A stretch of 64,000 nt of DNA from Nitrospirota bacterium (GTDB lineage Bacteria; Nitrospirota; Thermodesulfovibrionia; Thermodesulfovibrionales; UBA6898). The DNA lies in contig JACRLO010000006.1 of assembly GCA_016235245.1 (NCBI GenBank), forward strand, positions 124,001 through 188,000. Direction: 5' to 3'. Under the pieces are notes generated by a model. The model saw only the letters and a list, made by a program, of their open reading frames with translations, was not told the origin of the DNA and did not search any database. Numbering within the stretch: the stretch's first letter is position 1; each line of letters starts with the position of its first letter. The position numbers and the translations under genes were made by a program. Below are positions 17,420-27,598 of the stretch, piece after piece.

Positions 17420-19720
17420 CTAATCAAAGTTGAATTGGGTCGGATCTCTTATTTCCCATACGGATTTGGATGACGAATACTGTTTTGGTTGTGTGCCTTC
17501 CCTGAAATATTCTTTCAGGCCCGATTCATCCCGGGAAAGAAGCCCGGTTTTTGGGTCGATATAAAGACTGACGATGCCTTCAGGCTGCTGAAATCCCTCA
17601 GATTCTCCTTTGGCTGCACTGCCCATGAACATGGTCCAGATCGGTGCAGCAGCCTTTCCTCCGGTCTCCTGCGCCCCAAGCGTCTTTGCATTATCAAACC
17701 CTACCCAGATTGCAGCCACAAGGTTTGAGGTATAGCCGACGAACCATGCGTCTTTATAATCGTTTGTCGTTCCGGTCTTTGCGGCAACAGGCCTTCCCAG
17801 GGCCTTGGCCCGCCAGCCGGTTCCATATCTGACAACATCCTCCATCATGGAGGTTATGAGGAATGCTGTCTGGGGGCTGATCACCTGTTCAGGTTCAGGC
17901 TCGTTTGTCTCAAGAATCCTGCCTTTGCTGTCAGTCAGATATTTCAGGGCAAGAGGTTTCGACTTCATGCCGGTGCTTGCGAAAACATTGTACGTCATCG
18001 CCATTTCAAGTGGTGTAATGCTGAATGAACCGAGCGCAATGCTCAAGTTTCGCGGCATGTCGGCAGTAACTCCGATGGTACGCGAAAAGTTCATAAGTGC
18101 ATCGAGGCCCATGGTATCGGTAAGACGGATCGTCACGACATTGCGCGAAAAGGTCAGCGCTTCTCTGAGGCGTGTGGGGCCATAATATTTGTGGTCATAG
18201 TTTTCAGGAGTCCAGTCGCCTTTGGGACCTCCCGAATAGGTGACCGGCTCATCCACGATAAGACTTGCCGGCGTAAACCCATGGTCCATCGCAGCAGCAT
18301 AGATGATCGGCTTAAAGGATGAGCCCGGCTGCCGCTTTGCCATAACGGCACGGTTGAAATCGCTCCGGGAAAAGTCATACCCGCCGACCATTGCCCTGAT
18401 AAACCCGGTGTATGGCTCAACAGCGATAAGCGCACCTTCAACTTCCGGCTCCTGCTCAAGGGCAAGCAGAACGCTGCTTTTCTGGATGCTCTTGATGCTG
18501 ACCCTTACCACATCACCTGGCTTGAGGATCTGGGTCAGGCTGAAGTCCTTTATGACCTTGACACTGCCCGACTTGTTGAGTGTTTTCGATGCCCACTGCG
18601 CATCCTTGATCGAGAGCTTGCCAAGCAGCCCGCGGGTCTTGATCGTTGCCTCATGAGCAGCGACTTTCAGGACGAGGCCGGTGTAGATATCGCCGGGATT
18701 ATTCATGACCATTGTACTTAAGTCCCGGGTTTTCATTTCTTTATCGATGTCAATGCCCTTTTTAGTTTCGACTGCGCCGCGCCATCCCCTGCGCTTGTCA
18801 ACTTCTCGCAGACCGTTCTGCATGGCATTGACCGCAGAAAGCTGCATGGCCCTGTTCAGCGTGGTATATGCCTTGAGGCCTGTTTTGTACACTGCCTCTT
18901 CTCCGTATTTCTCTTCCAGATATTTTCTGATATATTCGACAAAATAGCTGTGCGCCTCAATTCCTTTTTTGAGGCTCGAAAGATACAGGGGCTGGTTGTA
19001 TGCGCTTTCCCGTTCCTGTTTCGTGATATATCCTTCCTCTTCCATTCTGCTTAAGACAATGTTCTGTCGTTCTTTTGCCCGTGTGAGATCATTAAAGGGC
19101 GAATAGGTTGTGGGGGCCTTGACCAGACCTGCGATCATGGCTGCCTCTGCGAGAGTAAGCTGTCGTGCAGACTTCCCGAAATAGGTGCGCGCCGCCATTT
19201 CAACGCCGTAGGCCCCGTGGCCGAAATAGACCTTATTAAGGTACAACTCAAGGATCTCCTGCTTGCTGAGACTCTTCTCGATCTTGAAGGCAAGGGCTGC
19301 TTCGAGAAGTTTTCGCTTCATGGTTTTTTCAGACGACAGAAATACTACTTTGGCAAGCTGCTGGGTGAGCGTGCTGCCGCCCTCCTTCAGGCTTACGTGA
19401 ATGATGTCTTTCACAACCGCACGTGCAATAGCGATGTAGTCTATGCCCTTGTGCTTGAAAAAACGTGAGTCTTCAACCGCAACAATAGCATTGGTCATCT
19501 GTTTTGGGATGCTGTTGATTGAAAGAAAAATGCCCTTTTCTGCCTTGAGTTCGCCGATCATAACGTCGTCGTCTGCGTAGATCTTCGTGCCGCCGCCAGC
19601 CTGGTAATGCTTGAGCTCGTCGATCGAAGGGATGCCCTTGGCGATTGCTACATAGCCGCCTGCAATGCCGCCGATAAGAATGGAAGACAGGACAAGGATA
19701 ATGATGAGCTTCGGTTTCAC
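17420..19720 (-). CDS. mrcA: Class A penicillin-binding protein 1A
   Basis: 766 aa, GTG start. A signal anchor at the N terminus is followed by the glycosyltransferase domain (EDSRFFKHKGID, EGGSTLTQQLAK, KILELYLN-type motif, GHGAYGVEMAA). The transpeptidase domain has the catalytic SxxK in RQPGSSFKPIIYAA, SRN in TFSRNVVT, and KTGTT in VAAKTGTTNDYKDAWF. It polymerises and cross-links peptidoglycan on the outer face of the inner membrane. It has its own promoter at 19731-19760. Confidence 0.95.
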   Translation of the reverse strand: MKPKLIIILVLSSILIGGIAGGYVAIAKGIPSIDELKHYQAGGGTKIYADDDVMIGELKAEKGIFLSINSIPKQMTNAIVAVEDSRFFKHKGIDYIAIARAVVKDIIHVSLKEGGSTLTQQLAKVVFLSSEKTMKRKLLEAALAFKIEKSLSKQEILELYLNKVYFGHGAYGVEMAARTYFGKSARQLTLAEAAMIAGLVKAPTTYSPFNDLTRAKERQNIVLSRMEEEGYITKQERESAYNQPLYLSSLKKGIEAHSYFVEYIRKYLEEKYGEEAVYKTGLKAYTTLNRAMQLSAVNAMQNGLREVDKRRGWRGAVETKKGIDIDKEMKTRDLSTMVMNNPGDIYTGLVLKVAAHEATIKTRGLLGKLSIKDAQWASKTLNKSGSVKVIKDFSLTQILKPGDVVRVSIKSIQKSSVLLALEQEPEVEGALIAVEPYTGFIRAMVGGYDFSRSDFNRAVMAKRQPGSSFKPIIYAAAMDHGFTPASLIVDEPVTYSGGPKGDWTPENYDHKYYGPTRLREALTFSRNVVTIRLTDTMGLDALMNFSRTIGVTADMPRNLSIALGSFSITPLEMAMTYNVFASTGMKSKPLALKYLTDSKGRILETNEPEPEQVISPQTAFLITSMMEDVVRYGTGWRAKALGRPVAAKTGTTNDYKDAWFVGYTSNLVAAIWVGFDNAKTLGAQETGGKAAAPIWTMFMGSAAKGESEGFQQPEGIVSLYIDPKTGLLSRDESGLKEYFREGTQPKQYSSSKSVWEIRDPTQFNFD

Positions 19721-19730
19721 GGTAAGGTAG

Positions 19731-19760
19731 ATTATACCCGCCTTATGAAAGGACTGTAAA
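19731..19760 (-). promoter_or_regulatory. Promoter of the PBP1A gene
   Basis: On the minus strand: TTTACA, an 18-nt spacer, then TATAAT 10 nt before the GTG start. The untranslated leader would be only about 4 nt and contains no Shine-Dalgarno sequence. Confidence 0.6.
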
Positions 19761-19766
19761 GGATTG

Positions 19767-21725
19767 TCAGAAGAGGGTCAGGACAAGATTTATTCCCCCG
19801 CCGACAATAAGGGCAAAGACCGTAATAAGTGCGAACATCAAAAGCGATGTCCTGAGCCCCCGTTCTTTTATGATCATAAAGAAGCTCGCCAGGCAGGGTA
19901 CAAAGAGTGAAAGGGTTATGATGCTCACGATCACCTGATGCTCGTTCATCAGCCCCTGCTTTGACAGCTCGAAGAGGCCTGCAGCGCCGTAGTCCCTTCT
20001 CAGAAATCCCAGAATAAATGCTGCAGTCGCCTCCTGGGGCAGACCGAGAAACCTCACCACCACCGGAGAGGCTGCCTGCTCTATCCAGTTCAGCATATGG
20101 GTCTTATCAAGCACGAAAAGAATAAGTGTTCCCAGGATAAAAAGAGGCACCGCCTCTTTCAGATACCATTCTATCCTGCCGATGGTCTTCATGAAAATAT
20201 TTCCCATACGCGGCATGCGCATGGGAGGTATTTCGAGGAAGAAATCTGCCTTGCTTCCCGGCAGCACTCTGGATGTGATGGTCCCCGCAAGCAGGAGCAC
20301 CAGAAGAAGCGTACCTATCCACCAGAGAGCGACTTTTATGGAATAGGGGCCAAGCATACCAAGGATCACTCCAAGCTGGGCAGAGCAGGGGATGGCCAGC
20401 GCAATAAGAAAGGTCGCAATGAGCCGTTCTCTTTTTGTCTCGAGTATCCGCGTGGTCATGGTTGCCATAGTTCCGCAGCCAAGGCCCAGCACCATTGGCA
20501 GCACCGCCTTGCCGTTGAGGCCGATCTTTGAAAATGCACCGTTGGTAAGGACCGCAATACGCGGCAGGTACCCGCTGTCTTCAAGGAAGCCGAAGGCGAT
20601 AAAGAAAGTTGCGGTAATCGGCAGGATAATGGCTACCGCATAGGTGAGCGCCATGGTGAAGAGACCATACTGGCCCACAAAAAAGTCCTGAATAAAGGGC
20701 GACGGTATCAGCGTTTTAACGGTCTTTGCAATGACAGGATTAAGATAGGTCTGAAATACCACATTTTGGAAAAAATCGACCAGGGTGCCGGCGCCGAACC
20801 TGCCGACGAATTCATAAAAACAGAAGAGTACGAAAAAGACAAAGAATAAGCCTGCGATCGGATGCATGGTCCATTTACCTAACCAGCGGGCAATATGCCC
20901 GGATTCGGGCTCATATCTCTCCTGGACTTCCAGCACGACCTTCTCCGCAGCCCCGATCCGCGCACGGGAAATTATGGAAGAGAGCGGCTCCTTTGCCCGC
21001 GTCTCGGCCTCGTACCTCAGGTCCTCGATCTTGTCGATAGTTTTTGGATCGAGGTGAGCTATGCACCATATCTTTAAACTCTCATCACCGGCCAGGATCA
21101 TCAGGCTGAGGGCACGCCTCGAGATGTGCGCTTCCGGCAACAGCGATGATATGGCAACGACATATTCCTCTATGACCTTTCCATAGTCAGTGGAAAGCCT
21201 CGGGGTTTGGGGCATTAGAATAGAGTCTCTGAGCTTGCCAAGCCCTTTGCGCTGCGGAGCGACCGTGCCGATCACCTTGATGCCTACCAACTCTTCCAGT
21301 CTGCGATAGTCAATATCTATGCCCCGTGCCTTTGCCTCATCTTCCATATTCAGAACAAGGATGCAGGGCAGAGCCATCTCTGCGAGCTGGATGAGGAGCA
21401 TGAGCGCACGCTTGAGGTTTTTTGAGTCAGCGACAAGTACAATATTATCGGATTTTTCGGCAAGGAGGATATCCCGCGTTACCCGCTCATCTTCACTCAT
21501 CGGGATGAAACTGTTGATGCCGGGAGAGTCAACGAGCAGGAACTTTTCGTTAGCGAGGGTAAGGTTGCCTGAGGCAACCTCAACCGTTGTGCCTGGATAG
21601 TTAGAGACTGTGACGTATTGCCCGGTCAGGAGTCCGAAGATGACGCTTTTGCCGACATTTGGGTTCCCCACCAGAACAATCCTGCGGTATGACTGCTTCT
21701 CGTCTCTTATGTTCTTTTTCTGCAT
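19767..21725 (-). CDS. feoB: Ferrous iron transporter FeoB
   Basis: 652 aa from the ATG at 21725 (a GTG lies 9 nt upstream). The N-terminal G domain has G1 GNPNVGKS (20-27), G3 VDSPG and G4 NMED. A membrane domain with two Gate repeats follows (GFLEDSGYLPR, GLGCGTMATMTTR, LALAIPCSAQLGV). It imports Fe2+ across the inner membrane. No feoA is present. The start lies inside the end of fur, so iron uptake and its regulator are co-transcribed. It ends about 40 nt before the PBP1A promoter. Confidence 0.96.
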   Translation of the reverse strand: MQKKNIRDEKQSYRRIVLVGNPNVGKSVIFGLLTGQYVTVSNYPGTTVEVASGNLTLANEKFLLVDSPGINSFIPMSEDERVTRDILLAEKSDNIVLVADSKNLKRALMLLIQLAEMALPCILVLNMEDEAKARGIDIDYRRLEELVGIKVIGTVAPQRKGLGKLRDSILMPQTPRLSTDYGKVIEEYVVAISSLLPEAHISRRALSLMILAGDESLKIWCIAHLDPKTIDKIEDLRYEAETRAKEPLSSIISRARIGAAEKVVLEVQERYEPESGHIARWLGKWTMHPIAGLFFVFFVLFCFYEFVGRFGAGTLVDFFQNVVFQTYLNPVIAKTVKTLIPSPFIQDFFVGQYGLFTMALTYAVAIILPITATFFIAFGFLEDSGYLPRIAVLTNGAFSKIGLNGKAVLPMVLGLGCGTMATMTTRILETKRERLIATFLIALAIPCSAQLGVILGMLGPYSIKVALWWIGTLLLVLLLAGTITSRVLPGSKADFFLEIPPMRMPRMGNIFMKTIGRIEWYLKEAVPLFILGTLILFVLDKTHMLNWIEQAASPVVVRFLGLPQEATAAFILGFLRRDYGAAGLFELSKQGLMNEHQVIVSIITLSLFVPCLASFFMIIKERGLRTSLLMFALITVFALIVGGGINLVLTLF

Positions 21726-22135
21726 GATCTGCACTTACCCCGTATCTCAAGTGTATGGCTTGTTCCTTCAAAACTGTACTTCGTGCAAATGTCATTCTGG
21801 ATCGTTTCAAGGTTTTCGGAATAAAATTCGATCACATCGCCGCAATCTGTGCATACCATATGATCATGGTGCTTGTGACCGAAAGTCAGCTCGTAGACAT
21901 TGCCCTTTTCGGAGCGCGAAATGCGCTCTACCAGTCCGCTTTCTACCAGGAGGTTCAGGGTCCTGTATACCGACGCACGCGATGCCTTGATGCCCGAGCC
22001 CCTGATCCTGAAATAGAGATGCTCCGGCTCAAAGTGGCCGTGCGTCGAAAAGATTTCGCCAACCACTGCCATACGCTCCTTGGTGAGTTTCAGGCCACGG
22101 CCAACAAGAAAATCCTGAAAGGTTCTGCATTCCAT
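21707..22135 (-). CDS. fur: Fur-family metalloregulator
   Basis: 142 aa from the ATG at 22135. Longer in-frame starts exist, but the promoter lies across them. The winged helix is seen at SRASVYRTLNLLVESGLVER. The metal-sensing His cluster is GHKHHDHMVCTDCGD, and a second Cys pair at the C terminus (CRSCRK) makes a structural zinc site. It shares a transcript with feoB, so Fe2+-dependent control of uptake is the natural reading. No clear Fur box was found near the promoter, and PerR-like specificity cannot be excluded. Confidence 0.9.
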   Translation of the reverse strand: MECRTFQDFLVGRGLKLTKERMAVVGEIFSTHGHFEPEHLYFRIRGSGIKASRASVYRTLNLLVESGLVERISRSEKGNVYELTFGHKHHDHMVCTDCGDVIEFYSENLETIQNDICTKYSFEGTSHTLEIRGKCRSCRKRT

Positions 22136-22142
22136 AACTGCA

Positions 22143-22172
22143 ATTATACCTGAAATTGAGATTAAGTTGCAA
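22143..22172 (-). promoter_or_regulatory. fur-feoB promoter, leaderless
   Basis: On the minus strand: TTGCAA, an 18-nt spacer, TATAAT, then 7 nt (TGCAGTT) to the fur ATG. There is no room for a ribosome-binding leader. Confidence 0.6.
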
Positions 22173-22336
22173 TTAGAAGGGTGTGTTATGAATCGCCCAT
22201 AACTGAAGGGATGCATTTTAGAAGTCATATTTTGCAAATAATTAGATTTTGTGCTATGTTTAATCCTCTTTGATAAGGTCATCATGACCCTGCAGTTTCA
22301 GTTACCGTTAATTCCCTGATATCACGGAGGCATACC

Positions 22337-23533
22337 ATGGTTAAGAAGATCGTGCTTGCGTATTCCGGAGGCCTGGACACTTCGGTTGCCATCGCATGGC
22401 TGAAAGAGAACTATCACGCGGATGTCATTGCATTCTGCGCAGATCTCGGCCAGAAGGAAGAGCTGAAGACCGTAAAACAGAAGGCCCTCAGGACCGGCGC
22501 TTCAAAGGTCTATGTCGAAGATCTGCGCGAAGAGTTCGTCAAAGACTATATTTTCCCGATGCTTCGTGGAAATGCCGTATATGAAGCGTTCTACCTTCTC
22601 GGCACATCCATCGCGCGTCCGCTGATTGCAAAAAAACAGATAGAGATCGCGATTAAGGAAAAGGCCGATGCAGTTGCCCATGGCTCAACCGGCAAGGGCA
22701 ATGACCAGATACGGTTTGAGCTTACCTACTACGCGCTTAAGCCGGACATCAAGGTGCTCGCTCCCTGGAGGGAATGGACATTCAACTCGCGGGAATCCCT
22801 TATTGACTATGCCGCAAAGCACAAAATACCGGTCACAGCCACCAAGACAAAGCCCTACAGCACGGACAGGAATATCCTTCATATCAGCTATGAGGGCGGG
22901 ATCCTTGAGGACCCGTGGCTTGAGCCTACCCGTGATATGTACACCCTGGCAGTGCCGATTGAAGAGGCCCCTGACAAGGCCGAATATGTCGAAATAGGTT
23001 TTGAGCAGGGAGATCCGGTCAGCGTAAATGGAAAAAGGCTTTCACCGGCCAAACTCCTTGAAAAACTGAATGAAATCGGCGGCAGGCATGGGGTAGGCAG
23101 GGTCGATATTGTTGAGAACCGGTATGTCGGAATCAAATCGCGCGGTGTTTACGAGACCCCCGGAGGAACGATCCTTCATGTGGCGCGCCGGGCGGTGCAG
23201 TCCATCACTCTTGATCGTGAGGTTACCCATCTTCTGGATTCTCTTATGCCGAAGTATGCAGAAATGATCTATTACGGGTACTGGTTTGCGCCTGAGCGGA
23301 TAGCGCTTCAGTGCATGATCGACTCTGTCCAGAAGGTTGTTACCGGTACCGCCAGGATAAAACTGTACAAGGGCAACTGCATCATTGCAGGCAGGAAGGC
23401 GCCTAAGTCATTATATAACGCAAAGCTTGCGACCTTTGAAGCTGAGGATGTGTATAACCAGAAAGACGCTGAAGGGTTCATCAAACTGAATGCATTAAGG
23501 CTTAAGGCGAACAGGTCACTCAGGGGCAGGTAG
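22337..23533 (+). CDS. argG: Argininosuccinate synthase
   Basis: 398 aa. It condenses citrulline and aspartate with ATP in arginine synthesis. The N-terminal P-loop-like motif [10 protein letters not shown] and the family signature [13 protein letters not shown] are present. A strong CGGAGG ribosome site precedes the ATG. The stop codon shares a base with the dprA GTG (TAGTG), so the two are translationally coupled. Confidence 0.97.
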   Translation: MVKKIVLAYSGGLDTSVAIAWLKENYHADVIAFCADLGQKEELKTVKQKALRTGASKVYVEDLREEFVKDYIFPMLRGNAVYEAFYLLGTSIARPLIAKKQIEIAIKEKADAVAHGSTGKGNDQIRFELTYYALKPDIKVLAPWREWTFNSRESLIDYAAKHKIPVTATKTKPYSTDRNILHISYEGGILEDPWLEPTRDMYTLAVPIEEAPDKAEYVEIGFEQGDPVSVNGKRLSPAKLLEKLNEIGGRHGVGRVDIVENRYVGIKSRGVYETPGGTILHVARRAVQSITLDREVTHLLDSLMPKYAEMIYYGYWFAPERIALQCMIDSVQKVVTGTARIKLYKGNCIIAGRKAPKSLYNAKLATFEAEDVYNQKDAEGFIKLNALRLKANRSLRGR

Positions 23534-24618
23534 TGTCTGACCTCAGATACTGGATCGGTCTTTCTCTGATCCCGGATATCGGGCCGATAACCGCAAAACA
23601 GCTCATAGCGCATGCCGGGGACGCTGAGCATGTTTTCAAAATGGATATGCATGACCTGCTTTCGGTCCATGGCATGGCCAGGATCAGGGCAGAGAATATC
23701 AGAACATTTTCGCGTTGGGACGATGTTGAAAAACAGGTGGCGGCACTGGAGAAAAGGGGACTTTCGGCTGTCTGCTATGGAGGTCCTGGCTATCCTGCGG
23801 CATTAAAAGAGATCCCTGACGCCCCGGTTGTGCTCTATGTCAAAGGAACGTATCAGCCTGAAGACCGGTATGGCATTGCGGTGGTAGGCTCCAGAAAGTA
23901 TTCCCCCTACGGCGAGGCAGTAACGCAGAAGATCTCCGGAGAGCTTGCTTCTGCCGGGTTCACGGTCATCAGCGGCATGGCGCGGGGTATCGACACCTTT
24001 GCGCACCGGAGCGCCCTGGCATCAGGCGGTCGGACTATTGCCGTATTAGGCTCAGGACTGGATGTCTTCTATCCTGCAGAAAACAGGGGGCTCATGGAAA
24101 AGATCGCCGCCTCGGGCTGTGCGATCACGGAGTTCCCTCTTGGAACAGAGCCCAGCAGGGAGAATTTCCCGCGAAGAAACAGGCTGATAAGCGGCCTTTC
24201 GATGGGGGTGCTTGTGATCGAAGCAGCAGAGGGCAGCGGTTCGCTCATTACGGCATCCATTGCTTTGGAGCAGAATCGGGAGGTCTTTGCTGTGCCTGGC
24301 AACATCACGTCAGCCAACGCTGCAGGCACGAATATGCTGATACGGCAGGGCGCCAGGATGGTGACCCGGGCGGATGATATTCTTGAGGAACTGGCACCTG
24401 TGCTGAAAGGCTTCATCAGGGGCGAGATAAAACAGGAAGTTCAACTCTCTGCAGAGGAAAAGGGACTCTGCGGCTGTATGACACGCGAGCCGCAGCATAT
24501 TGATGTATTATCCAGGGAGTTCAGGTTGCCAGTTCAGAAGATTCTTGATATACTCCTTTCCCTGGAGTTAAAGGGGGTTGTAAGACAGTCAGATGGAAAG
24601 AGGTTCTATCTTGCATGA
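23533..24618 (+). CDS. dprA: DNA processing protein DprA
   Basis: 361 aa, GTG start overlapping the argG stop. An N-terminal helix-hairpin-helix/SAM-like region is followed by the Rossmann-like DprA core: VVGSRKYSPYG, SGMARGIDTFAHRSAL, LGSGLDVFYPAEN, RNRLISGLSMGVLVIEA and GSLITASIALEQNREVFAVP. A short winged-helix domain ends the protein. DprA loads RecA onto incoming single-stranded DNA during natural transformation. The other competence gene in this window, comF (50711-51308), is broken. Confidence 0.96.
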   Translation: MSDLRYWIGLSLIPDIGPITAKQLIAHAGDAEHVFKMDMHDLLSVHGMARIRAENIRTFSRWDDVEKQVAALEKRGLSAVCYGGPGYPAALKEIPDAPVVLYVKGTYQPEDRYGIAVVGSRKYSPYGEAVTQKISGELASAGFTVISGMARGIDTFAHRSALASGGRTIAVLGSGLDVFYPAENRGLMEKIAASGCAITEFPLGTEPSRENFPRRNRLISGLSMGVLVIEAAEGSGSLITASIALEQNREVFAVPGNITSANAAGTNMLIRQGARMVTRADDILEELAPVLKGFIRGEIKQEVQLSAEEKGLCGCMTREPQHIDVLSREFRLPVQKILDILLSLELKGVVRQSDGKRFYLA

Positions 24619-24793
24619 AACAGAAACACTGACCCAGAAACTGCTGAGGATCCTGCGCATGATATCCACAGACAGGGACGATATCGAGATCGATTCCGAG
24701 AGGCTTCTTGAGTCTGTGGATTATGAGGAAGAGGACCTTGCCGAGATATGGGAAGAACTCGATGAGCTTGAATCGACTGAGCAGGTTGACTAA
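24593..24793 (+). CDS. Small acidic protein between dprA and topA
   Basis: 66 aa; a TTG at 24611 with AAGAGG upstream is an alternative start. The body contains ILRMISTDRDDIEIDSERLL and an acidic Glu/Asp-rich C-terminal helix. It overlaps the dprA end by 26 nt and precedes topA. It is predicted helical, and no homolog is recognised. The codon pattern is consistent with coding, but its short length keeps confidence modest. Confidence 0.5.
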   Translation: MERGSILHETETLTQKLLRILRMISTDRDDIEIDSERLLESVDYEEEDLAEIWEELDELESTEQVD

Positions 24794-24944
24794 GTTGAGC
24801 TTGACATTTTGAAAGCACTTCTTGTTTATATACTGATACGGGACAGTTCGTATGAGAAAGAGGATATATTCTCCTTTATCTTCGGCAACGGAAGAAGAAT
24901 CCTGTGGAACTGAGCTGTCTGGTTGGATGCATCAGGAGGGAAAA

Positions 24945-27206
24945 ATGAAATCGCTCGTTATAGTTGAGTCGCCGGCAAAGGCCAAGACGATCAGCAAAAT
25001 CCTTGGCAAGGATTTTACGGTCAAGGCTTCAGTCGGCCATATCAGGGACCTGCCTGCCAAAGAGATGGGCATTGATATAGAGAAGGGCTTTGCTCCCAAG
25101 TATATCATCATCCCCGGCAAAGAGACGGTGATCAAAGATCTGAAGAAGGCGGCAAAAGAGGCCGATACCGTGTTTCTTGCCCCTGACCCCGACCGGGAAG
25201 GAGAAGCGATTGCCTGGCATATCGCTGAGGAGATCAAGGGCAAGGCAAAAAAAGTCTTCCGCGTCACCTTTAATGAAATAACCAAGAGTGCAGTCCGGGA
25301 GGCGATGAACCATCCGACCGAGATCAATATCCAGAAAGTCGATGCACAGCAGGCCCGCAGGATTCTTGACCGGCTCGTGGGCTATGAACTCAGTCCTCTG
25401 CTCTGGAGAAAAGTGCGGAGAGGACTAAGCGCCGGAAGGGTGCAGTCTGTGGCGGTCAGGCTCGTTGTTGACCGGGAGCGTGAGATCGAGGCCTTCAAGC
25501 AGGAAGAATACTGGTCCATCAACGCCGAGTTCGAAGGTTCAAACAAACCGACCTTCTGGTCAAAGCTTGTAAAATATTGCGGGGAAAAAGTAGAGATCGG
25601 CAATGCAGAGCAGGCCGAGGCTGCGGTAAGTGATATCAGGGGCAGCAGGTTCATTCTTTCAAAGATCGACAGGAAAAAGAAAAAGAGAAATCCGTCCCCT
25701 CCTTTTATAACAAGCACGCTCCAGCAGGAGGCCTCCCGAAAACTTCGCTTCACGGCAAAGAAGACGATGATGATGGCGCAGCAGCTCTATGAAGGCATAG
25801 AGCTCGGCGAAGAGGGGGAAGTAGGACTTATTACCTACATGAGGACTGATTCCCTCAGGGTCTCTGCCGAGGCCCAGCAGGCAGCCAGAGAATATATTTC
25901 AGCCACCTATGGTAAGGATTTCGTGCCGGAAAAGCCGCCTTTCTACAAGAGCAAGGCATCGGCACAGGATGCCCATGAGGCGGTTCGACCGACCTATTTG
26001 ACCAATGTCCCTGAGGCAATAAAGCAGTATTTGAGCAAAGACCAGCTTGCGTTGTACAAACTCATATGGAACCGGTTTATCGCAAGTCAGATGGCCCCTG
26101 CGGAACTCGAACAGACGACCTTCGAAATCTCCTGCGCTGCTGAACCATGCAAGGGTGAGCCTGTGCTGAGGGCTTCAGGCAGTGTCGTGAAGTTCCAGGG
26201 GTTTATGGCGCTTTACACGGAAGGCACAGACGAGGTTATGGATGAAGGTGAAGCGCTCCTGCCCCTCCTTACTCAGGGAGAAGCACTTGCACTCCTTGAG
26301 CTTCAGCCAAAACAGCATTTTACCCAGCCTCCGCCTCGGTATACCGAAGCTACACTCGTCAAGGCGCTTGAGGAAAAAGGCATCGGCAGGCCGAGCACCT
26401 ATGCCGCAATCCTTTCGACCATACAGGACAGGAAATATGTGCAGAAGGCAGAGGGCAAGTTCTCTCCTACTGAGCTCGGAATCGTCGTTAACGATTTTCT
26501 TGTCGAGCGGTTCAGTGAACTGATGGATATCAGTTTTACCGCCAACATGGAAGAGAACCTTGACCATATTGAAGACGGCAAAAAGAAATGGGCAAAGATC
26601 GTGAAGGACTTCTACAAGCCCTTTCATGAAAAACTGACCGAAGCAGCAGCGGTAAAAGGCAAGGTAAAGCCTGAGGACATTGCTACTGAGCAGATCTGCG
26701 AAAACTGCGGCAAGCCAATGGTAATACGCTGGGGAAGGCATGGAAGGTTCTATGCCTGCACCGGGTTTCCGGAATGCAAGACAACAAAACCGCTTGAGGG
26801 TGAAGGCCAGGCAGCCGGCGAACCTGAAACGACCGCCGAGAAATGCCCGAAGTGCGAATCCCCCATGGTCATACGCACCGGAAGGTTCGGGAAATTCATT
26901 GCCTGCTCCAAATATCCGGAATGCAAGACAACAAAACCGGTCTCTACAGGCATGAAATGTCCGCTTGATGGCGGAGACATTGTGGAGCGAAGGTCAAAAA
27001 GAGGCAAGTTCTGGGGCTGCGGCAATTATCCGAATTGTACCTTTGTCTCCTGGTATAAACCGATTCCCGTGCCCTGCCCCAAGTGCGGTGCAGCCTTCCT
27101 GACCGAGAAGTGGGACAAGGCCGGCAATGTGACGCAGATCTGCGTCAATAAGGAATGCGGCCACAAGGCTGAGGTCAATAAAGAAGATACTGAAGCAGCA
27201 GGCTGA
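24945..27206 (+). CDS. topA: DNA topoisomerase I
   Basis: 753 aa from the ATG at 24945, which has AGGAGGG upstream; a more distal in-frame ATG at 24852 lacks one. The N-terminal Toprim domain has VESPAKAK and APDPDREGEAIAWH. The active-site Tyr is in LITYMRTDSLRVS. The C terminus holds Cys4 zinc fingers: CENCGKPM, CPKCESPM, a third that has lost one Cys (CPLDGGD), and CPKCGAAF. It relaxes negative supercoils. Two fingers share a near-identical DNA stretch around ECKTTKP, showing recent duplication. Confidence 0.97.
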   Translation: MKSLVIVESPAKAKTISKILGKDFTVKASVGHIRDLPAKEMGIDIEKGFAPKYIIIPGKETVIKDLKKAAKEADTVFLAPDPDREGEAIAWHIAEEIKGKAKKVFRVTFNEITKSAVREAMNHPTEINIQKVDAQQARRILDRLVGYELSPLLWRKVRRGLSAGRVQSVAVRLVVDREREIEAFKQEEYWSINAEFEGSNKPTFWSKLVKYCGEKVEIGNAEQAEAAVSDIRGSRFILSKIDRKKKKRNPSPPFITSTLQQEASRKLRFTAKKTMMMAQQLYEGIELGEEGEVGLITYMRTDSLRVSAEAQQAAREYISATYGKDFVPEKPPFYKSKASAQDAHEAVRPTYLTNVPEAIKQYLSKDQLALYKLIWNRFIASQMAPAELEQTTFEISCAAEPCKGEPVLRASGSVVKFQGFMALYTEGTDEVMDEGEALLPLLTQGEALALLELQPKQHFTQPPPRYTEATLVKALEEKGIGRPSTYAAILSTIQDRKYVQKAEGKFSPTELGIVVNDFLVERFSELMDISFTANMEENLDHIEDGKKKWAKIVKDFYKPFHEKLTEAAAVKGKVKPEDIATEQICENCGKPMVIRWGRHGRFYACTGFPECKTTKPLEGEGQAAGEPETTAEKCPKCESPMVIRTGRFGKFIACSKYPECKTTKPVSTGMKCPLDGGDIVERRSKRGKFWGCGNYPNCTFVSWYKPIPVPCPKCGAAFLTEKWDKAGNVTQICVNKECGHKAEVNKEDTEAAG

Positions 27207-27257
27207 GACAGAGCTGTCGCTGTTTATAGACAGAACCATTTCAATCAAGTGGCTCTG

Positions 27258-27583
27258 ATGAAACACCGGTTCCTTATCGAGATCACGACCTGCCCTGCAG
27301 CTCGGTCAGAATAACACGTGCAACGGCTGTCCTCAGGCACGATGCGGGTTACCCTGTCCGTCCCTCTCCATAATAGACAGCGGCAAAATTGAGTTTTTAA
27401 AGCCTGATACGGTAATATTTAAGCTGGTAAGGGAAGAAAACGCTGGGAGCTGCAACGGAAGGGCTCACAGCCGGAGCTGATGTTATCCTCGATGATTCCG
27501 AAGTCAGGCTCCCTTCAGACTCAGACCAAAAAGCTTTTCCCCGAAGCCTTTCAGGCGCGGAATATAAAGATTTTTTGGAATAG
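27258..27583 (+). pseudogene. Frameshifted small Cys-rich protein gene
   Basis: The ATG frame reads MKHRFLIEITTCPAARSE, then stops (TAA). The +1 frame continues without a gap as QNNTCNGCPQARCGLPCPS, then SIIDSGKIEFLKPDTVIFKL. A further shift gives LTAGADVILDDSEVRLPSDS and a final EYKDFLE stop at 27583. Together they make one plausible protein of about 105 residues with five closely spaced Cys. Either it is a decayed gene or the assembly has two indels here. The family is not recognised. It lies in the same direction as the small gene at 27599. Confidence 0.5.
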
Positions 27584-27598
27584 TGACCGGATGATTAT

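Noticed and set aside
22136-22336. Fur box between fur and argG
   Set aside because: The region is A+T-rich with partial inverted repeats, but none is close to the 19-bp consensus.
26760-26950. 24-bp direct repeat in topA as a mobile or CRISPR repeat
   Set aside because: It encodes the same zinc-finger segment (ECKTTKP) twice; it is a coding duplication.
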